A stretch of 64,000 bases of DNA, from the NCBI RefSeq assembly GCF_022096995.1, contig NZ_JACXGQ010000001.1, forward strand, positions 434,001-498,000, in the 5' to 3' direction. Source of the stretch: Yoonia sp. I 8.24 (GTDB lineage Bacteria > Pseudomonadota > Alphaproteobacteria > Rhodobacterales > Rhodobacteraceae). Position 1 is the stretch's first letter. The number at the start of each line of letters is the position of its first letter. The notes below the pieces were generated by a model, which saw only the letters and a program-made list of their open reading frames with translations, was not told where the DNA came from and ran no database searches. The position numbers and the translations under genes are program-made. Below, piece after piece: positions 28,334 through 37,570 of this stretch.

Positions 28334-28833
28334 CCGACAGCTATTTTGCCCGCGCGATTCATTTTGACGAAAGCGATCAAATGATTTTTCACACGCCTGC
28401 ACGCACAGGCGAATGGTGTATTTCAGGCGGGTTTGAGTTTTCGAATTGGTCGCAAGGTGATCTATCTGGCAAGGCCAGACAGGCGTTTGCCAATGGTTGG
28501 CTTGGGCTAGAGACCTTTGGCCGGGCCACCGTCGTCGCGATCAGTAAAATCGAAGACGGTGAGCTGGCAGCCTTGACCCACGCGCTTGCCGCGCATTTTG
28601 TCAGCCATTACGGTGCCCCTGATATCGCAGCGGCAACCGGCGTGGCCCAAGAAGAAATCGCGCAGATGTCAGCGCTTTGTGCGGATCAAGATCCCAATAC
28701 ATTGTTGATGGTAAGCCGGGAATTGACCGATGCGGGCGTCAAAGAAAGCTACCGCCTCGTGGCACCGCAATCCGCCGGGCTTGATCAATTCGCAATTCAC
28801 GGATCGCTCGACGACGATCCGCATCAACATTGA
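28330..28833 (+). CDS. DUF6505 family protein
   Basis: 167 residues. MTDSYFARAIHFDESDQMIF, then GEWCISGGFEFSNW with a single early Cys, then a mostly helical C-terminal half (REELTDAGVKES-type) are typical of the family, which occurs with the preceding genes. No predicted membrane helix or signal peptide. Role unknown; the tight linkage suggests part of the FDH maturation unit. Confidence 0.75.
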   Translation: MTDSYFARAIHFDESDQMIFHTPARTGEWCISGGFEFSNWSQGDLSGKARQAFANGWLGLETFGRATVVAISKIEDGELAALTHALAAHFVSHYGAPDIAAATGVAQEEIAQMSALCADQDPNTLLMVSRELTDAGVKESYRLVAPQSAGLDQFAIHGSLDDDPHQH

Positions 28834-28841
28834 GGGCGGGC

Positions 28842-28869
28842 GCGATCAATTTTGACTAAACTTGATCGC
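28842..28869. terminator. Bidirectional hairpin between the FDH accessory and tungstate operons
   Basis: GCGATCAA and TTGATCGC form a perfect 8-bp stem with a 12-base loop. It lies 9 bp past the DUF6505 stop (plus strand) and 8 bp past the tupA stop (minus strand). No strong T-tract follows in either direction, so it may be a weak terminator or a 3'-end stabiliser for both converging operons. Confidence 0.5.
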
Positions 28870-28876
28870 CACCAAT

Positions 28877-29674
28877 TCAAGACCCGGTTTGTGCATTGAA
28901 GGTGAACAAGGTCTCGCCATTGATCGTATAGCCATTGATTAGCATCGCAGCATGCTCTCCGGTCAGCCAGTCCTCAAGCGCCAGTGCGACATCGTTTTTC
29001 ACATGTGGATGCAGTGCCGGGTCAACGGGAATATAGGCGTATTGGTTGAATAGCACGGGGTCGCCTGCAAACAACAAGTCCAGATCAGCTTTGTTCCCAA
29101 AGTTCAGCCAGCTTGCGCGGTCGGCGATGATATAGGCATCCATGCCCGCCGCTGTATTCAATGCAGCGCCCATGCCCGCCCCTACAGGCCGATACCAATC
29201 GCCGCCGCGCGCCACATCAGCGGCATCCCACAGTGAGAGTTCTTTTTTATGGGTGCCACTGTCGTCGCCGCGGCTGACAAAAATTGCTTCTGTTTGCGCG
29301 ATACGGGTCAGCGCATCAGCAGCGCTTGTGGCATCAGCGACAGCAGCCGGATCTGCGTTCGGCCCGACAAATACAAAATCATTGTACATGATTTCGCGGC
29401 GGTGCGTGCCATAGCCGTTCGCGATAAACGCTTCTTCGGACGCGCGCGAATGCACCAAAATCGCATCCACATCGCCTGCTTCCCCCAAGCGGAGGGCTTG
29501 TCCCGTGCCCACCACGAGCAATTGCACTTCAATCCCAGTATCTTCGGCAATTGCGGGTAGCAAGATGTCCGACAAGCCAGAGTTGTGAAACGAGGTTGTT
29601 ACCGCGACCTTGAGCGTCTGCGCGCTCACTGTGGTTCCTGTTAGTGCCAAAACACAGGCTAAAATACGAATCAT
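28877..29674 (-). CDS. tupA: Tungstate ABC transporter substrate-binding protein
   Basis: 265 residues with a signal peptide (MIRILACVLALTGTTVSAQ). VAVTTSFHNSGLSDILLP is the TupA variant of the oxyanion-binding signature (TTS...SGL), and DAILVHSRASEEAF, YNDFVFVGPNADP and SRGDDSGTHKKELSLW are typical of TupA and not of ModA. It binds tungstate in the periplasm. Encoded last in tupBCA, downstream of and next to the FDH operons, suggesting supply of tungsten for the enzyme's cofactor. Confidence 0.92.
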   Translation of the reverse strand: MIRILACVLALTGTTVSAQTLKVAVTTSFHNSGLSDILLPAIAEDTGIEVQLLVVGTGQALRLGEAGDVDAILVHSRASEEAFIANGYGTHRREIMYNDFVFVGPNADPAAVADATSAADALTRIAQTEAIFVSRGDDSGTHKKELSLWDAADVARGGDWYRPVGAGMGAALNTAAGMDAYIIADRASWLNFGNKADLDLLFAGDPVLFNQYAYIPVDPALHPHVKNDVALALEDWLTGEHAAMLINGYTINGETLFTFNAQTGS

Positions 29675-30387
29675 TCGACGATATCTCCTCTAAGTAAGGC
29701 CGCAGCTTGCGGCGTTTGGGGGGTGTTAAAAAAGGCGTGGGCCGGGCTTTGTTCCGCGATTTGGCCGTTCAAAAGGAACACAACATCCGTGGCCAACCTT
29801 TTTGCCTGACCGATATTATGGGTCGCCATGACGATCCGGGTGCCTGCGGCGTTGGCCTTTTGCAAGATGGTTTCGATTTCGCGTGTGGCGCGCCCGTCCA
29901 AATTGGCGCAAGGCTCATCAAGGAAAACAATATCGGGTTGGGGGATCAGCGCACGCGCCAAGGCGAGTTTTTGTTTTTCGCCCCCCGAAAGCTGTGGCGC
30001 GGGGTGATCCAATGCATCGTCAAGCCCCACGCGCTGCGCCCAGTCCCGCGCAAGCGCAGTGGCCCTCCCCCTTTTGGTGCCTCGGAGCCTCAGCGGATAG
30101 ATTAGGTTCTCCAAAACACTGCGGCGCAACATAATTGGCGACTGAAACACAAACCCTTGGCGGCGGCGTGCCTCTTGCAGCGGCACCTGCCATCTCTGCT
30201 GCCCCTGCGCGAAACGTTCAAGCCCGTGCAGGCTGCGCAGTAACGTCGTCTTGCCAGCCCCATTTGGCCCCATGATGATTGTGAACCCGCTTTGCGAAAT
30301 GGTCAGATCAACCGGCCCCAACAGGGTCTTTGAGCGCCGTTTAACCACCGCCCCCGACATAACTAGCGGCAAAATTGGTGTCACCAT
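29671..30387 (-). CDS. tupC: Tungstate ABC transporter ATP-binding protein
   Basis: 238 residues. Walker A is GPNGAGKTTLLRSLHG (about residues 39-54), the signature LSGGEKQKLALARAL and Walker B IVFLDEPCANLDG follow in the normal order. It overlaps tupB by 7 bp and tupA by 4 bp. The small, compact ABC is of the kind usual for oxyanion importers. Confidence 0.93.
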   Translation of the reverse strand: MVTPILPLVMSGAVVKRRSKTLLGPVDLTISQSGFTIIMGPNGAGKTTLLRSLHGLERFAQGQQRWQVPLQEARRRQGFVFQSPIMLRRSVLENLIYPLRLRGTKRGRATALARDWAQRVGLDDALDHPAPQLSGGEKQKLALARALIPQPDIVFLDEPCANLDGRATREIETILQKANAAGTRIVMATHNIGQAKRLATDVVFLLNGQIAEQSPAHAFFNTPQTPQAAALLRGDIVE

Positions 30388-31085
30388 TTACCATCTCTTT
30401 CTGTCCGCCCAATCGCATGGATCAGAATGTTCACAGTGACGGCTAAGCCTATCAACACAAAACCCAACCCAAGCGCCAAGGAAAAATCCCCTTTGCCGGT
30501 TTCCAAAGCAATCGCCGTGGTCAATACCCGCGTCGCGTGATCGATGTTCCCACCGACAATCATGATTGCGCCCACCTCGCCAATGGCGCGGCCAAATCCG
30601 GCCAAGGCCGCTGTCAACAACGCGCGCCGCCCGTCCCAAATCAGGGTCAAAATCCGCTGCCACTTGCTTGTCGACATGGAAATCAACAGATCATGGTATT
30701 CCGCCCAAATATCGCGGATCGCCTGATGCGCAATCGATGCGATTAGCGGCGTGACAATAATCACTTGAGCGATGATCATTGCCGTGGGCGTAAACAGTAG
30801 CCCCAGCACGCCAAATGGCCCCGAGCGCGACAGCATTAGATAGACAATCAAGCCAACGACAACTGGCGGCAATCCCATCAGCGCGTTGAGCACCGCAATG
30901 ACAAAACGCCGATATCGAAACCGCCGGATCGCAAGCCACGCCCCAAACGGGAGCGCAAGGCACGACGCAACAATGGTCGCTGTCACCGTCACACGCAGCG
31001 ACATCAGGGTGATTTCAACCAAATCGGGGTCGAGAGTGACCACCAGCCAAAAGCCAGCACTGATCCCCTCCCATATGTCACCCAT
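30381..31085 (-). CDS. tupB: Tungstate ABC transporter permease
   Basis: 234 residues with five to six membrane helices. The EVGAIMIVGGNIDH segment with its upstream GFGRAIG is the coupling-loop EAA-type motif found in TupB. First gene of tupBCA with AAGGTGA upstream of the start. Forms the channel in the inner membrane with TupC. Confidence 0.9.
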   Translation of the reverse strand: MGDIWEGISAGFWLVVTLDPDLVEITLMSLRVTVTATIVASCLALPFGAWLAIRRFRYRRFVIAVLNALMGLPPVVVGLIVYLMLSRSGPFGVLGLLFTPTAMIIAQVIIVTPLIASIAHQAIRDIWAEYHDLLISMSTSKWQRILTLIWDGRRALLTAALAGFGRAIGEVGAIMIVGGNIDHATRVLTTAIALETGKGDFSLALGLGFVLIGLAVTVNILIHAIGRTERDGKW

Positions 31086-31149
31086 GCTAAGTCACCTTGT
31101 CCTGCGCTCGGGGCAAGTTTTCATGCAACGCCCACGCATTCAATGAAAA

Positions 31150-31983
31150 TCAATCAGCAATCGTAACTTGACGCGACTTTCGGCTTGCGCGGATAAATGC
31201 GCCAATGAACAAAATCGTCAGCACTAAAATCACAGTTGGCGCAGGTGCGCTATCGATAAAAAAGCTAATGTATATGCCAATGAATCCCGAAAGCATCGTC
31301 ACCGCCACCGCAATTGCCAACATGTAAGAAAACCGATTTGTCAGCAAAAACGCGATGGCCCCCGGCGCGATCAGCAACCCAATCGCAAGGATGATTCCAA
31401 CCGCTGACAACGTCGCCACGATTGTCATCGAAATCAAGGTCAAAAGCCCATAGTGAAGCCAACCAACGCGCAACCCCACTGCTTGGGCCTGCACCGGGTC
31501 AAACGCATGCAGCAACAGATCACGCCGTTTGGCCAAGACCACCAGACCGACGAACCCAGCAATCAGCCCCGCCGTCCAAAGCTCGCCCTTGCTGACCCCC
31601 AGCATGTTCCCAAACAGGATATGGTCAAGATGCACATCTGTGGTGATTTTCGTATAAAGCACGATGCCAAACCCAAACATCCCCGAAAACACGATCCCCA
31701 TGACGGTGTCTTGTTTCACCCGGCTGTTCTCGGCCAGAAACCCAGTCGCTACCGCGCAGACCATACCCGCGCAAAACGCCCCGACAATCAATGGGATATG
31801 CAACAGATACGCCAGCACGACACCCGGCAAAACGGCGTGGCTGATCGCGTCGCCCATCAATGACCAGCCCTTTAGCACCAGATAGCACGACAACAGGCTG
31901 GTCGGCACCGCGATGATCGCCATCATCAAAAACGCCTTGGTCATAAAGGCAAATTGAAACGGGAAAAGCAGGCTCTCCATCAC
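31150..31983 (-). CDS. sitD: Mn/Fe ABC transporter permease
   Basis: 277 residues with about eight or nine membrane helices. LVLKGWSLMGDAISHAVLPGVVLAYLL is the family opening (KGWSLMGDAISHAV), and the C-terminal IALYSFFID-type helices follow. Paralog of the preceding sitC. Last gene of sitABCD, overlapping sitC by 4 bp. Imports manganese or iron. Confidence 0.92.
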   Translation of the reverse strand: MMESLLFPFQFAFMTKAFLMMAIIAVPTSLLSCYLVLKGWSLMGDAISHAVLPGVVLAYLLHIPLIVGAFCAGMVCAVATGFLAENSRVKQDTVMGIVFSGMFGFGIVLYTKITTDVHLDHILFGNMLGVSKGELWTAGLIAGFVGLVVLAKRRDLLLHAFDPVQAQAVGLRVGWLHYGLLTLISMTIVATLSAVGIILAIGLLIAPGAIAFLLTNRFSYMLAIAVAVTMLSGFIGIYISFFIDSAPAPTVILVLTILFIGAFIRASRKSRQVTIAD

Positions 31984-32837
31984 GTCGCCTTTAGTGCATC
32001 TGCGGCGCGGCGACGCGCGGCGAGATACCCGTGTTTAGGTGCGAAAGTGAAAACCGCCAAGAAGATCAGGGTTTGCAAAGTCACAATCAACCCGCCTGTC
32101 GCCCCATCGAGGAAATAGCTCAGATAGGCCCCGACAAAGCTGGTCCCTGCCCCAATCGCCACGCTCAGCATGAGCAAGCGCGGGAAACGGTCGGTCAGCA
32201 GATAGGCTGTCGCCCCCGGCGTCACTACCATCGCGATCACCAAAAACGCGCCAACAGTTTGCAATGCCGCCACACAGGACGCGGACAGCAGTGTAAAAAA
32301 CACCGCCTTAAGCAGATCCACACGCAACCCAATGGAGCGTGCATGGGTTTCGTCAAAAAATGTGACCATCAGATCTTTCCACTTGGCCAAAAGCACCGCC
32401 AAAGTCACGAACCCGATGATCGCCAACTGCCATGTGTCCGACGGGGTGATCGCCAGAATATTACCCATCGTGATGGTTTCAACGCTGACTGACGTCGGCG
32501 AAAGCGACACCATAAACAGGCCAAGCCCAAAGAAAGAGGTAAAGATAATCCCGATGATCGTATCTTCTTTTAGGCCCGATCGTTGGTTTAAAAACAGCAT
32601 CGACCCTGCGGCCAAGCCGCCCGCGGCAAAGGCCCCCAGCGCAAATGGCAGGCCAAGCATATAGGCTCCGGCGACGCCCGGCACGATCGCGTGTGAAAGT
32701 GCATCCCCGATCAAGGACCAGCCTTTGAGCATCAAATAAGCGGATAAAAATGCGCAAACTCCGCCAACCAACGCGCTGACCCACATTGCATTGAACATAT
32801 AGGCGTAGCTAAACGGTTGCAGCAATGTATCGATCAT
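31980..32837 (-). CDS. sitC: Mn/Fe ABC transporter permease
   Basis: 285 residues, again [20 protein letters not shown] near the N-terminus, which is the same family signature as sitD. The two permeases probably form a heterodimer. It ends in a basic tail ([13 protein letters not shown]) not seen in sitD. Overlaps both neighbours by 4 bp. Confidence 0.92.
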   Translation of the reverse strand: MIDTLLQPFSYAYMFNAMWVSALVGGVCAFLSAYLMLKGWSLIGDALSHAIVPGVAGAYMLGLPFALGAFAAGGLAAGSMLFLNQRSGLKEDTIIGIIFTSFFGLGLFMVSLSPTSVSVETITMGNILAITPSDTWQLAIIGFVTLAVLLAKWKDLMVTFFDETHARSIGLRVDLLKAVFFTLLSASCVAALQTVGAFLVIAMVVTPGATAYLLTDRFPRLLMLSVAIGAGTSFVGAYLSYFLDGATGGLIVTLQTLIFLAVFTFAPKHGYLAARRRAADALKAT

Positions 32838-33670
32838 TTTGCACGGCCTTCATCATACACAACAAAGGGGCGTTCATCATCCGAGATCACGGTGACTTGG
32901 CGGCTATCGTCATCATCGTGCAAATCAGAGCCGCCCAAGACAAAGTGCCGTAGCACCCCGCCAAATGCATGTTCTAAATTCTCGCGGGTAAATGTGGTCT
33001 CGGTTGGGCCGTAAGCCAGCACCGTTTCTTTGACCAAAATCGTCCGGTCACAAAATTCCGGCACCGACCCAAGGTTATGTGTCGAAACCAGCATCACGCG
33101 ACCTTCGTCGCGCATGTCGCGCAGCAGCGCGATAATCGCGTCTTCGGTCTGCACGTCAACACCTGTGAAGGGTTCATCTAGCAAGATCACTTTGCCTTCT
33201 TGCGCCAATGCACGGGCCAAAAAGACACGTTTGCGCTGGCCACCTGAAAGTTCACCAATTTGGCGGTGCCGAAAATCGACCATGCCGACGCGCGCCAATG
33301 CAGCGGTGACCGCCTCTTGATCGGCTTGCTTGGGGCGGCGCAAAAAACCCATGTGGCCATAGCGCCCCATCATGACCACGTCTTCGACCAAGACCGGAAA
33401 GGTCCAATCGACCTCTTCGGATTGCGGAACATAGGCCACGATATTTTGGCGCAGGGCCTCTTTCACCGGCATATCAAGCACGCTGATACTGCCACCAGAT
33501 GCGGGTACGAACCCCATGATCGCCTTAAACAGCGTGGATTTCCCCGCGCCATTGACCCCGACCAAAGCCGCAATCGTGCCTGTGGGAATTTCGAAACTTG
33601 CATGGCGCAAAGCGGTATGCCCGTTGCGGTATGTGACCGTCACATCATCTGCGACAATACCATTTGTCAT
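32834..33670 (-). CDS. sitB: Mn/Fe ABC transporter ATP-binding protein
   Basis: 278 residues. Walker [17 protein letters not shown], signature [15 protein letters not shown] and Walker [18 protein letters not shown]. The [22 protein letters not shown] segment is typical of the Mn/Zn/Fe importers (SitB, MntB, YfeB). A C-terminal extension of about 30 residues is His/Asp-rich ([10 protein letters not shown]), perhaps a metal-binding regulatory tail. Confidence 0.94.
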   Translation of the reverse strand: MTNGIVADDVTVTYRNGHTALRHASFEIPTGTIAALVGVNGAGKSTLFKAIMGFVPASGGSISVLDMPVKEALRQNIVAYVPQSEEVDWTFPVLVEDVVMMGRYGHMGFLRRPKQADQEAVTAALARVGMVDFRHRQIGELSGGQRKRVFLARALAQEGKVILLDEPFTGVDVQTEDAIIALLRDMRDEGRVMLVSTHNLGSVPEFCDRTILVKETVLAYGPTETTFTRENLEHAFGGVLRHFVLGGSDLHDDDDSRQVTVISDDERPFVVYDEGRAK

Positions 33671-34566
33671 TCCGTTAGGCCTTTTGCGATGGTTTCAGAA
33701 GTGACGCGCAGCAGGTCGATATAGGTCGGCACGGGGCCGTCTGTTTCGGTCAGGCTGTCGACATAAAGCACGCCAGCGTAATCGGCATCAGTTTCACGCG
33801 CGACCTGTTCGGCAGGTGCCTGCAAGACCGTGCTTTCGCAAAACACCGCGCTGATGTCATGTTCGCGGACCGTGTCAATCACGTTGCGCACCTGTTGCGG
33901 CGTGCCTTGCGCATCCGCGTTCATCGGCCAAAGGTAAAGCTCGTGCATTTCAAAATCGCGCGCAAGATAGCTAAATGCGCCTTCGCAGGTCACCAGCCAA
34001 CGCTCATCTTCGGGAACAGCCAAAATGGCTGCGCGCAGCGGGGCGATGGTCGCTGCGATCTCGGCCTTATAAGCCTCCGCGTTAGCCGTATAGATTTCCG
34101 CATTTTCTGGGTCATGCAAAACAAAGGCGTCACGAATGTTATCGACATAGATCAGCGCGCTTTGCAGGCTCATCCAAGCATGCGGGTTTGGTTTGCCTTC
34201 ATATTCACCCGCCGCAATGCTGATCGGGGTGATCCCATCTGTAAGCGTCACGCTGGGCACATCACCCAGATTATCTAAGAACTGCGCGAACCACAGTTCA
34301 AGGTTCATCCCGTTCCACAAAATCAAATCGGCATCATGCGCACGAATAATATCGCGCGGCGTTGGCTGATACCCGTGAATTTCTGCGCCGGGTCTTGTGA
34401 CGCTTTCGACAATTGCCACATCCCCTGCCACATTGCGCGCCATATCCGCAATCACAGTGAACGTCGTCACGGCTTTGAATTTATCTTCATCCGCGATGGC
34501 CGCAGTACCCGACAGCGCAACGATGCCACCCAAAACGATCTGCTTAACAGGATAGTGCATTTCCAT
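33667..34566 (-). CDS. sitA: Mn/Fe ABC transporter substrate-binding lipoprotein-like protein
   Basis: 299 residues; ATG at 34566 or at 34560 ([12 protein letters not shown]), both ahead of a signal peptide ending near AIAD. Metal ligands of cluster A-I family proteins are visible as His in [12 protein letters not shown] and His in [10 protein letters not shown], plus later [12 protein letters not shown] and VLYVDSLTE with Glu and Asp. It binds Mn2+ or Fe2+ in the periplasm. First gene of sitABCD; the two tandem operator-like boxes lie 31-68 bp upstream. Confidence 0.93.
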   Translation of the reverse strand: MEMHYPVKQIVLGGIVALSGTAAIADEDKFKAVTTFTVIADMARNVAGDVAIVESVTRPGAEIHGYQPTPRDIIRAHDADLILWNGMNLELWFAQFLDNLGDVPSVTLTDGITPISIAAGEYEGKPNPHAWMSLQSALIYVDNIRDAFVLHDPENAEIYTANAEAYKAEIAATIAPLRAAILAVPEDERWLVTCEGAFSYLARDFEMHELYLWPMNADAQGTPQQVRNVIDTVREHDISAVFCESTVLQAPAEQVARETDADYAGVLYVDSLTETDGPVPTYIDLLRVTSETIAKGLTE

Positions 34567-34596
34567 GCTCCACTAATTTCTCTTACGACTTGCATA

Positions 34597-34634
34597 TGAG
34601 AATAATTCGCAACTGTAAATGAGAATAATTCGCA
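34597..34634. promoter_or_regulatory. Two tandem Fur/Mur-type operator boxes ahead of sitABCD
   Basis: TGAGAATAATTCGCA occurs at 34597-34611 and again, identically, at 34620-34634, start to start 23 bp. Each is an imperfect 7-1-7 palindrome (TGAGAAT-A-ATTCGCA), the geometry of Fur-family boxes. The longer 19-bp ATGAGAATAATTCGCAACT is also duplicated. They overlap the promoter zone of sitA. In alphaproteobacteria sit operons are controlled by the Fur-family manganese regulator Mur, so Mn-dependent repression is expected; the assignment is by analogy. Confidence 0.75.
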
Positions 34635-34928
34635 ACTACGTAATTTCTCACGTTAGCCTTTTACGCTGTCATTTTTTGTGCAAATGCCCATTGACGGGGC
34701 GGCGCGCCCGCAAAAATTTGCGGTATCCGACCAGATTCACAAAAAATGCGCAGCCAAGCACGATCAAATCGACTAATATAACAGCGCGGGGCAACCAAAG
34801 AAGCCTAAAAAACGCCCTTCAAGCAGTCACATTATCCGGATACTTGGATTTTCCGCCTTTCGCGTTGCAAATTGATCTGAGGCCCGTTTTAGTTGGCCTT
34901 GAAAATACCAATCCTCGGGGGAGCTGGT
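34635..34928. other. Intergenic region between sitA and potA
   Basis: About 290 bp, no convincing gene. An open frame spanning 34619-34990 has an implausible composition and overlaps the potA start, so it is left out. The stretch is AT-rich at its left part with CAAATCGACTAATATAACAGC near 34764, a candidate promoter zone for the pot operon. No clear regulator box seen. Confidence 0.4.
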
Positions 34929-36029
34929 TTGTCAGAAGCCAAGAGCGACACGGCGTTCGTAGAATTCGAACGCGTACAAAAAAGTTATGACGGTGAAAAT
35001 TTGGTCGTAAAAGACCTAAACCTGTCAATGCCTAAGGGCGAATTCCTAACAATGCTAGGGCCATCAGGATCTGGCAAAACCACCTGCCTGATGATGCTCG
35101 CTGGGTTTGAAACGGCCACGCATGGTGCGATCCGGCTTGATGGCGTTTCAATCAACAACATCCCACCACACAAACGCGGCATTGGCATGGTGTTCCAAAA
35201 CTACGCGCTTTTCCCGCATATGACCGTTGCCGAAAACCTGTCCTTCCCGCTTGAAGTGCGCAAAATTGGCAAATCGACCCGCGAAGAAAAAGTCATGCGC
35301 GCGCTTGGTATGGTGCAGATGCAAGATTTTGCAGGCCGCCGCCCTGCCCAGCTTTCGGGTGGTCAGCAACAACGGATCGCACTTGCGCGCGCTTTGGTGT
35401 TTGAACCTGAACTTGTTTTGATGGATGAACCGCTAGGTGCGCTTGATAAACAATTGCGCGAAACGCTCCAGTTCGAGATCACTAAACTGGCCCATGATTT
35501 GGGGATCACCGTTGTTTACGTGACCCACGACCAAACCGAAGCGCTGACAATGTCAGACCGCGTCGCTGTATTTGACGACGGGCGCATTCAGCAGCTTGCC
35601 CCACCAGATGAGCTCTATGAAGCACCGCAAAACAGCTTCGTTGCGCAGTTCATTGGCGAAAACAACACGCTAGAAGGTGTTGTGCAGGAAATGCGCGGCG
35701 ATAGCTGCATTGTGAAACTCGACAGTGGCGATGTTATTGATGCGATGCCTGTCAATGTCAGCAAAGTGGGCGAGCGGACCAAAGTGTCAATCCGTCCAGA
35801 ACGGGTTGAATTCGACAAGTCCCGTCTGAGCCCCGACGCACATACGCTCAAGGCTGAAGTCCTAGAGTTCATCTATATGGGTGACATTTTCCGGACGCGT
35901 CTGCGCGTCGCCGGGACCGACGATTTCGTGATCAAATCACGCAATGCCCCTGATCAGGTCCGCCTGACGCCGGGCAGCCAAATCGAAATTGGCTGGCTTG
36001 CACAAGATTGCCGCGCGCTTGATGCGTAA
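34929..36029 (+). CDS. potA: Spermidine/putrescine-type ABC transporter ATP-binding protein
   Basis: 366 residues from TTG 34929, chosen because GGGGGAG lies just upstream; a frame extension to 34893 has no such signal. Walker A GPSGSGKTTCLMMLAG, the Q loop QNYALFPHMTVAENL, signature LSGGQQQRIALARAL and Walker B VLMDEPLGALD lead into the C-terminal OB-fold domain (TOBE) shared by PotA and related polyamine importers. The binding protein and permease genes follow on the same strand. Confidence 0.94.
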   Translation: MSEAKSDTAFVEFERVQKSYDGENLVVKDLNLSMPKGEFLTMLGPSGSGKTTCLMMLAGFETATHGAIRLDGVSINNIPPHKRGIGMVFQNYALFPHMTVAENLSFPLEVRKIGKSTREEKVMRALGMVQMQDFAGRRPAQLSGGQQQRIALARALVFEPELVLMDEPLGALDKQLRETLQFEITKLAHDLGITVVYVTHDQTEALTMSDRVAVFDDGRIQQLAPPDELYEAPQNSFVAQFIGENNTLEGVVQEMRGDSCIVKLDSGDVIDAMPVNVSKVGERTKVSIRPERVEFDKSRLSPDAHTLKAEVLEFIYMGDIFRTRLRVAGTDDFVIKSRNAPDQVRLTPGSQIEIGWLAQDCRALDA

Positions 36030-36043
36030 CGGCTGAAACAGAG

Positions 36044-36066
36044 CCTGCCTTCACCCGGAAGGTAGG
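36044..36066 (+). other. Stem-loop between potA and potD
   Basis: CCTGCCTTC-ACCCG-GAAGGTAGG, 9 bp with one G-T pair, in the 77-bp gap. No T-tract follows. A hairpin here could raise the ratio of the periplasmic binding protein PotD over the ABC subunit by stabilising the downstream mRNA, an arrangement common in transport operons. Confidence 0.5.
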
Positions 36067-36106
36067 TTCGCACGTAATAATCCGGGTAAACGAACGGGAG
36101 ACTAAA

Positions 36107-37213
36107 ATGACTTTGACCAAAGCACTCATGGCCACTTCGGCTCTGACGCTGGCTGGTTCGACAGCTATCGCAGACGGCCACATGGCCGACGAAATGACCA
36201 TCGTTAGCTGGGGTGGCGCATATTCTGCATCACAACAGGCCGCCTACCACGACCCCTATTCCGAAAACACTGGCGTCACCATCATCAACGATGAAAGTTC
36301 AAACGAAGCAGTTGCGAAACTGCGTGCGATGAACGAAGCGGGCAATATCACATGGGATGTTGTCGACGTTGTGGCATCTGACGCAATCCGTCTTTGCGAC
36401 GAAGGCCTTGCGCTGGAAATCGACGCTGACGAACAACTTGCCCCAGGCGATGACGGCTCTTCTGCCTCTGACGACTTTGGCGATCTGCTTGTATCTGACT
36501 GCTTTATCCCGCAGATCGTGTATTCGACAACTGCTGGTTACCGCACAGATATGGTTGGTGACACGCCACCAACATCCATCTGCGCGATGTTCGATCTTGA
36601 AGCTTATCCAGGCATGCGTTCGCTTGAAAAGCGCCCAATCAACAACATGGAATGGGCGTTGCTTTGTGACGGCGTTGCAAAAGAAGACGTCTATGACGTT
36701 CTCGAAACAGAAGAAGGCCAAGCACAGGCATTCGCCAAGCTTGACACGATCAAAGACAGCGTTGTTTGGTGGTCTGCTGGTGCAGATACCCCGCAATTGT
36801 TGGCTGACGGCGAAGTCGTCATGGGCACAACATATAATGGTCGTCTGTTCAGCCTGATCGAAGAACAAGACCAGCCCGTCGCCATGCTGTGGGACGCGCA
36901 AGTGTTCGACCTTGACGGTTGGATCATCCCAGCGGGTCTCAGCCCAGAGCGCGAAGCACGCGCGTTGGACTACATCTACTTTGCGACAGACACACAGCGT
37001 CTTGCTGACCAAGCGAAATATATCTCTTACGGTCCAGCACGTGCATCATCTGCGCCTTTGGTTGGTCAGCACGCAACATTGGGTATCGACATGGCACCAC
37101 ATATGCCAACCGACCCTGCGAACGCGACAAACACCTTCTTGTATAACTACGAGTGGTGGGCTGATTACCGCGACGATCTGGATGCAAAATTCCAGAGCTG
37201 GCTCGCACAATAA
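36107..37213 (+). CDS. potD: Polyamine-type ABC transporter substrate-binding protein
   Basis: 368 residues. Signal peptide MTLTKALMATSALTLAGSTAIA, then the mature start DGHMADEMTIVSWGGAYSAS, which is the family pattern of PotD/PotF-type proteins. The ligand could be spermidine, putrescine or a related amine; sequence alone does not settle this. ATG 36107 has GGGAG upstream. Most strongly expressed gene of the operon, if the upstream hairpin acts as proposed. Confidence 0.9.
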   Translation: MTLTKALMATSALTLAGSTAIADGHMADEMTIVSWGGAYSASQQAAYHDPYSENTGVTIINDESSNEAVAKLRAMNEAGNITWDVVDVVASDAIRLCDEGLALEIDADEQLAPGDDGSSASDDFGDLLVSDCFIPQIVYSTTAGYRTDMVGDTPPTSICAMFDLEAYPGMRSLEKRPINNMEWALLCDGVAKEDVYDVLETEEGQAQAFAKLDTIKDSVVWWSAGADTPQLLADGEVVMGTTYNGRLFSLIEEQDQPVAMLWDAQVFDLDGWIIPAGLSPEREARALDYIYFATDTQRLADQAKYISYGPARASSAPLVGQHATLGIDMAPHMPTDPANATNTFLYNYEWWADYRDDLDAKFQSWLAQ

Positions 37214-37224
37214 GCCTTAGCATC

Positions 37225-37254
37225 TGCGCAAGGTGGGGCAACCTGCCTTGCGCA
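37225..37254 (+). other. Stem-loop after potD
   Basis: TGCGCAAGG and CCTTGCGCA form a perfect 9-bp stem with a 12-base loop, in the 64-bp gap before the DUF1330 gene. TATTTC follows, so a partial terminator or attenuator is possible that lets potD be expressed more than the permeases. Confidence 0.55.
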
Positions 37255-37277
37255 TATTTCATCCACGGGAATTCAAG

Positions 37278-37565
37278 ATGCCAAAAGGCTATATCATCGG
37301 CCATATCACGGTGAACAATCCTGACGCTTATCAGGAATACATTACCCGAGACACGCCCATGATCGCAGCCCACGGTGGCAAACCAATCGTCCGTGGTGGC
37401 CCAAGCGAAGTGCCCGAAGGGGCCCAGCTTGACCGCCATGTGATCTTTGAATTTCCAGACTACGCAAGCGCCAAGGCGCTATATTATTCCAAAGAATACC
37501 AAGAGGTCGCGCGTATCCGCCGCGAAAACGCAACAAGCATGATCATCTTGGTCGAAGGGGTTTAG
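37278..37565 (+). CDS. DUF1330 family protein
   Basis: 95 residues from ATG 37278. MPKGYIIGHITVNNPDAYQEY is the usual DUF1330 start, followed by VRGGPSEVPEGAQLDRHVIFEF and a YYSKEYQEVARIR helix with the conserved FPDYASAKALY. This family adopts a dimeric alpha-beta barrel with ferredoxin-like topology, and its ligand is unknown. It lies inside the pot operon, 5 bp ahead of the PotB gene, which is unusual and hints at an accessory role in the same substrate's metabolism. Confidence 0.9.
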   Translation: MPKGYIIGHITVNNPDAYQEYITRDTPMIAAHGGKPIVRGGPSEVPEGAQLDRHVIFEFPDYASAKALYYSKEYQEVARIRRENATSMIILVEGV

Positions 37566-37570
37566 AACAC

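Noticed and set aside
34619..34990. 123-residue plus-strand frame between sitA and potA
   Set aside because: It overlaps the potA start, has a composition unlike a protein and no ribosome-binding site.
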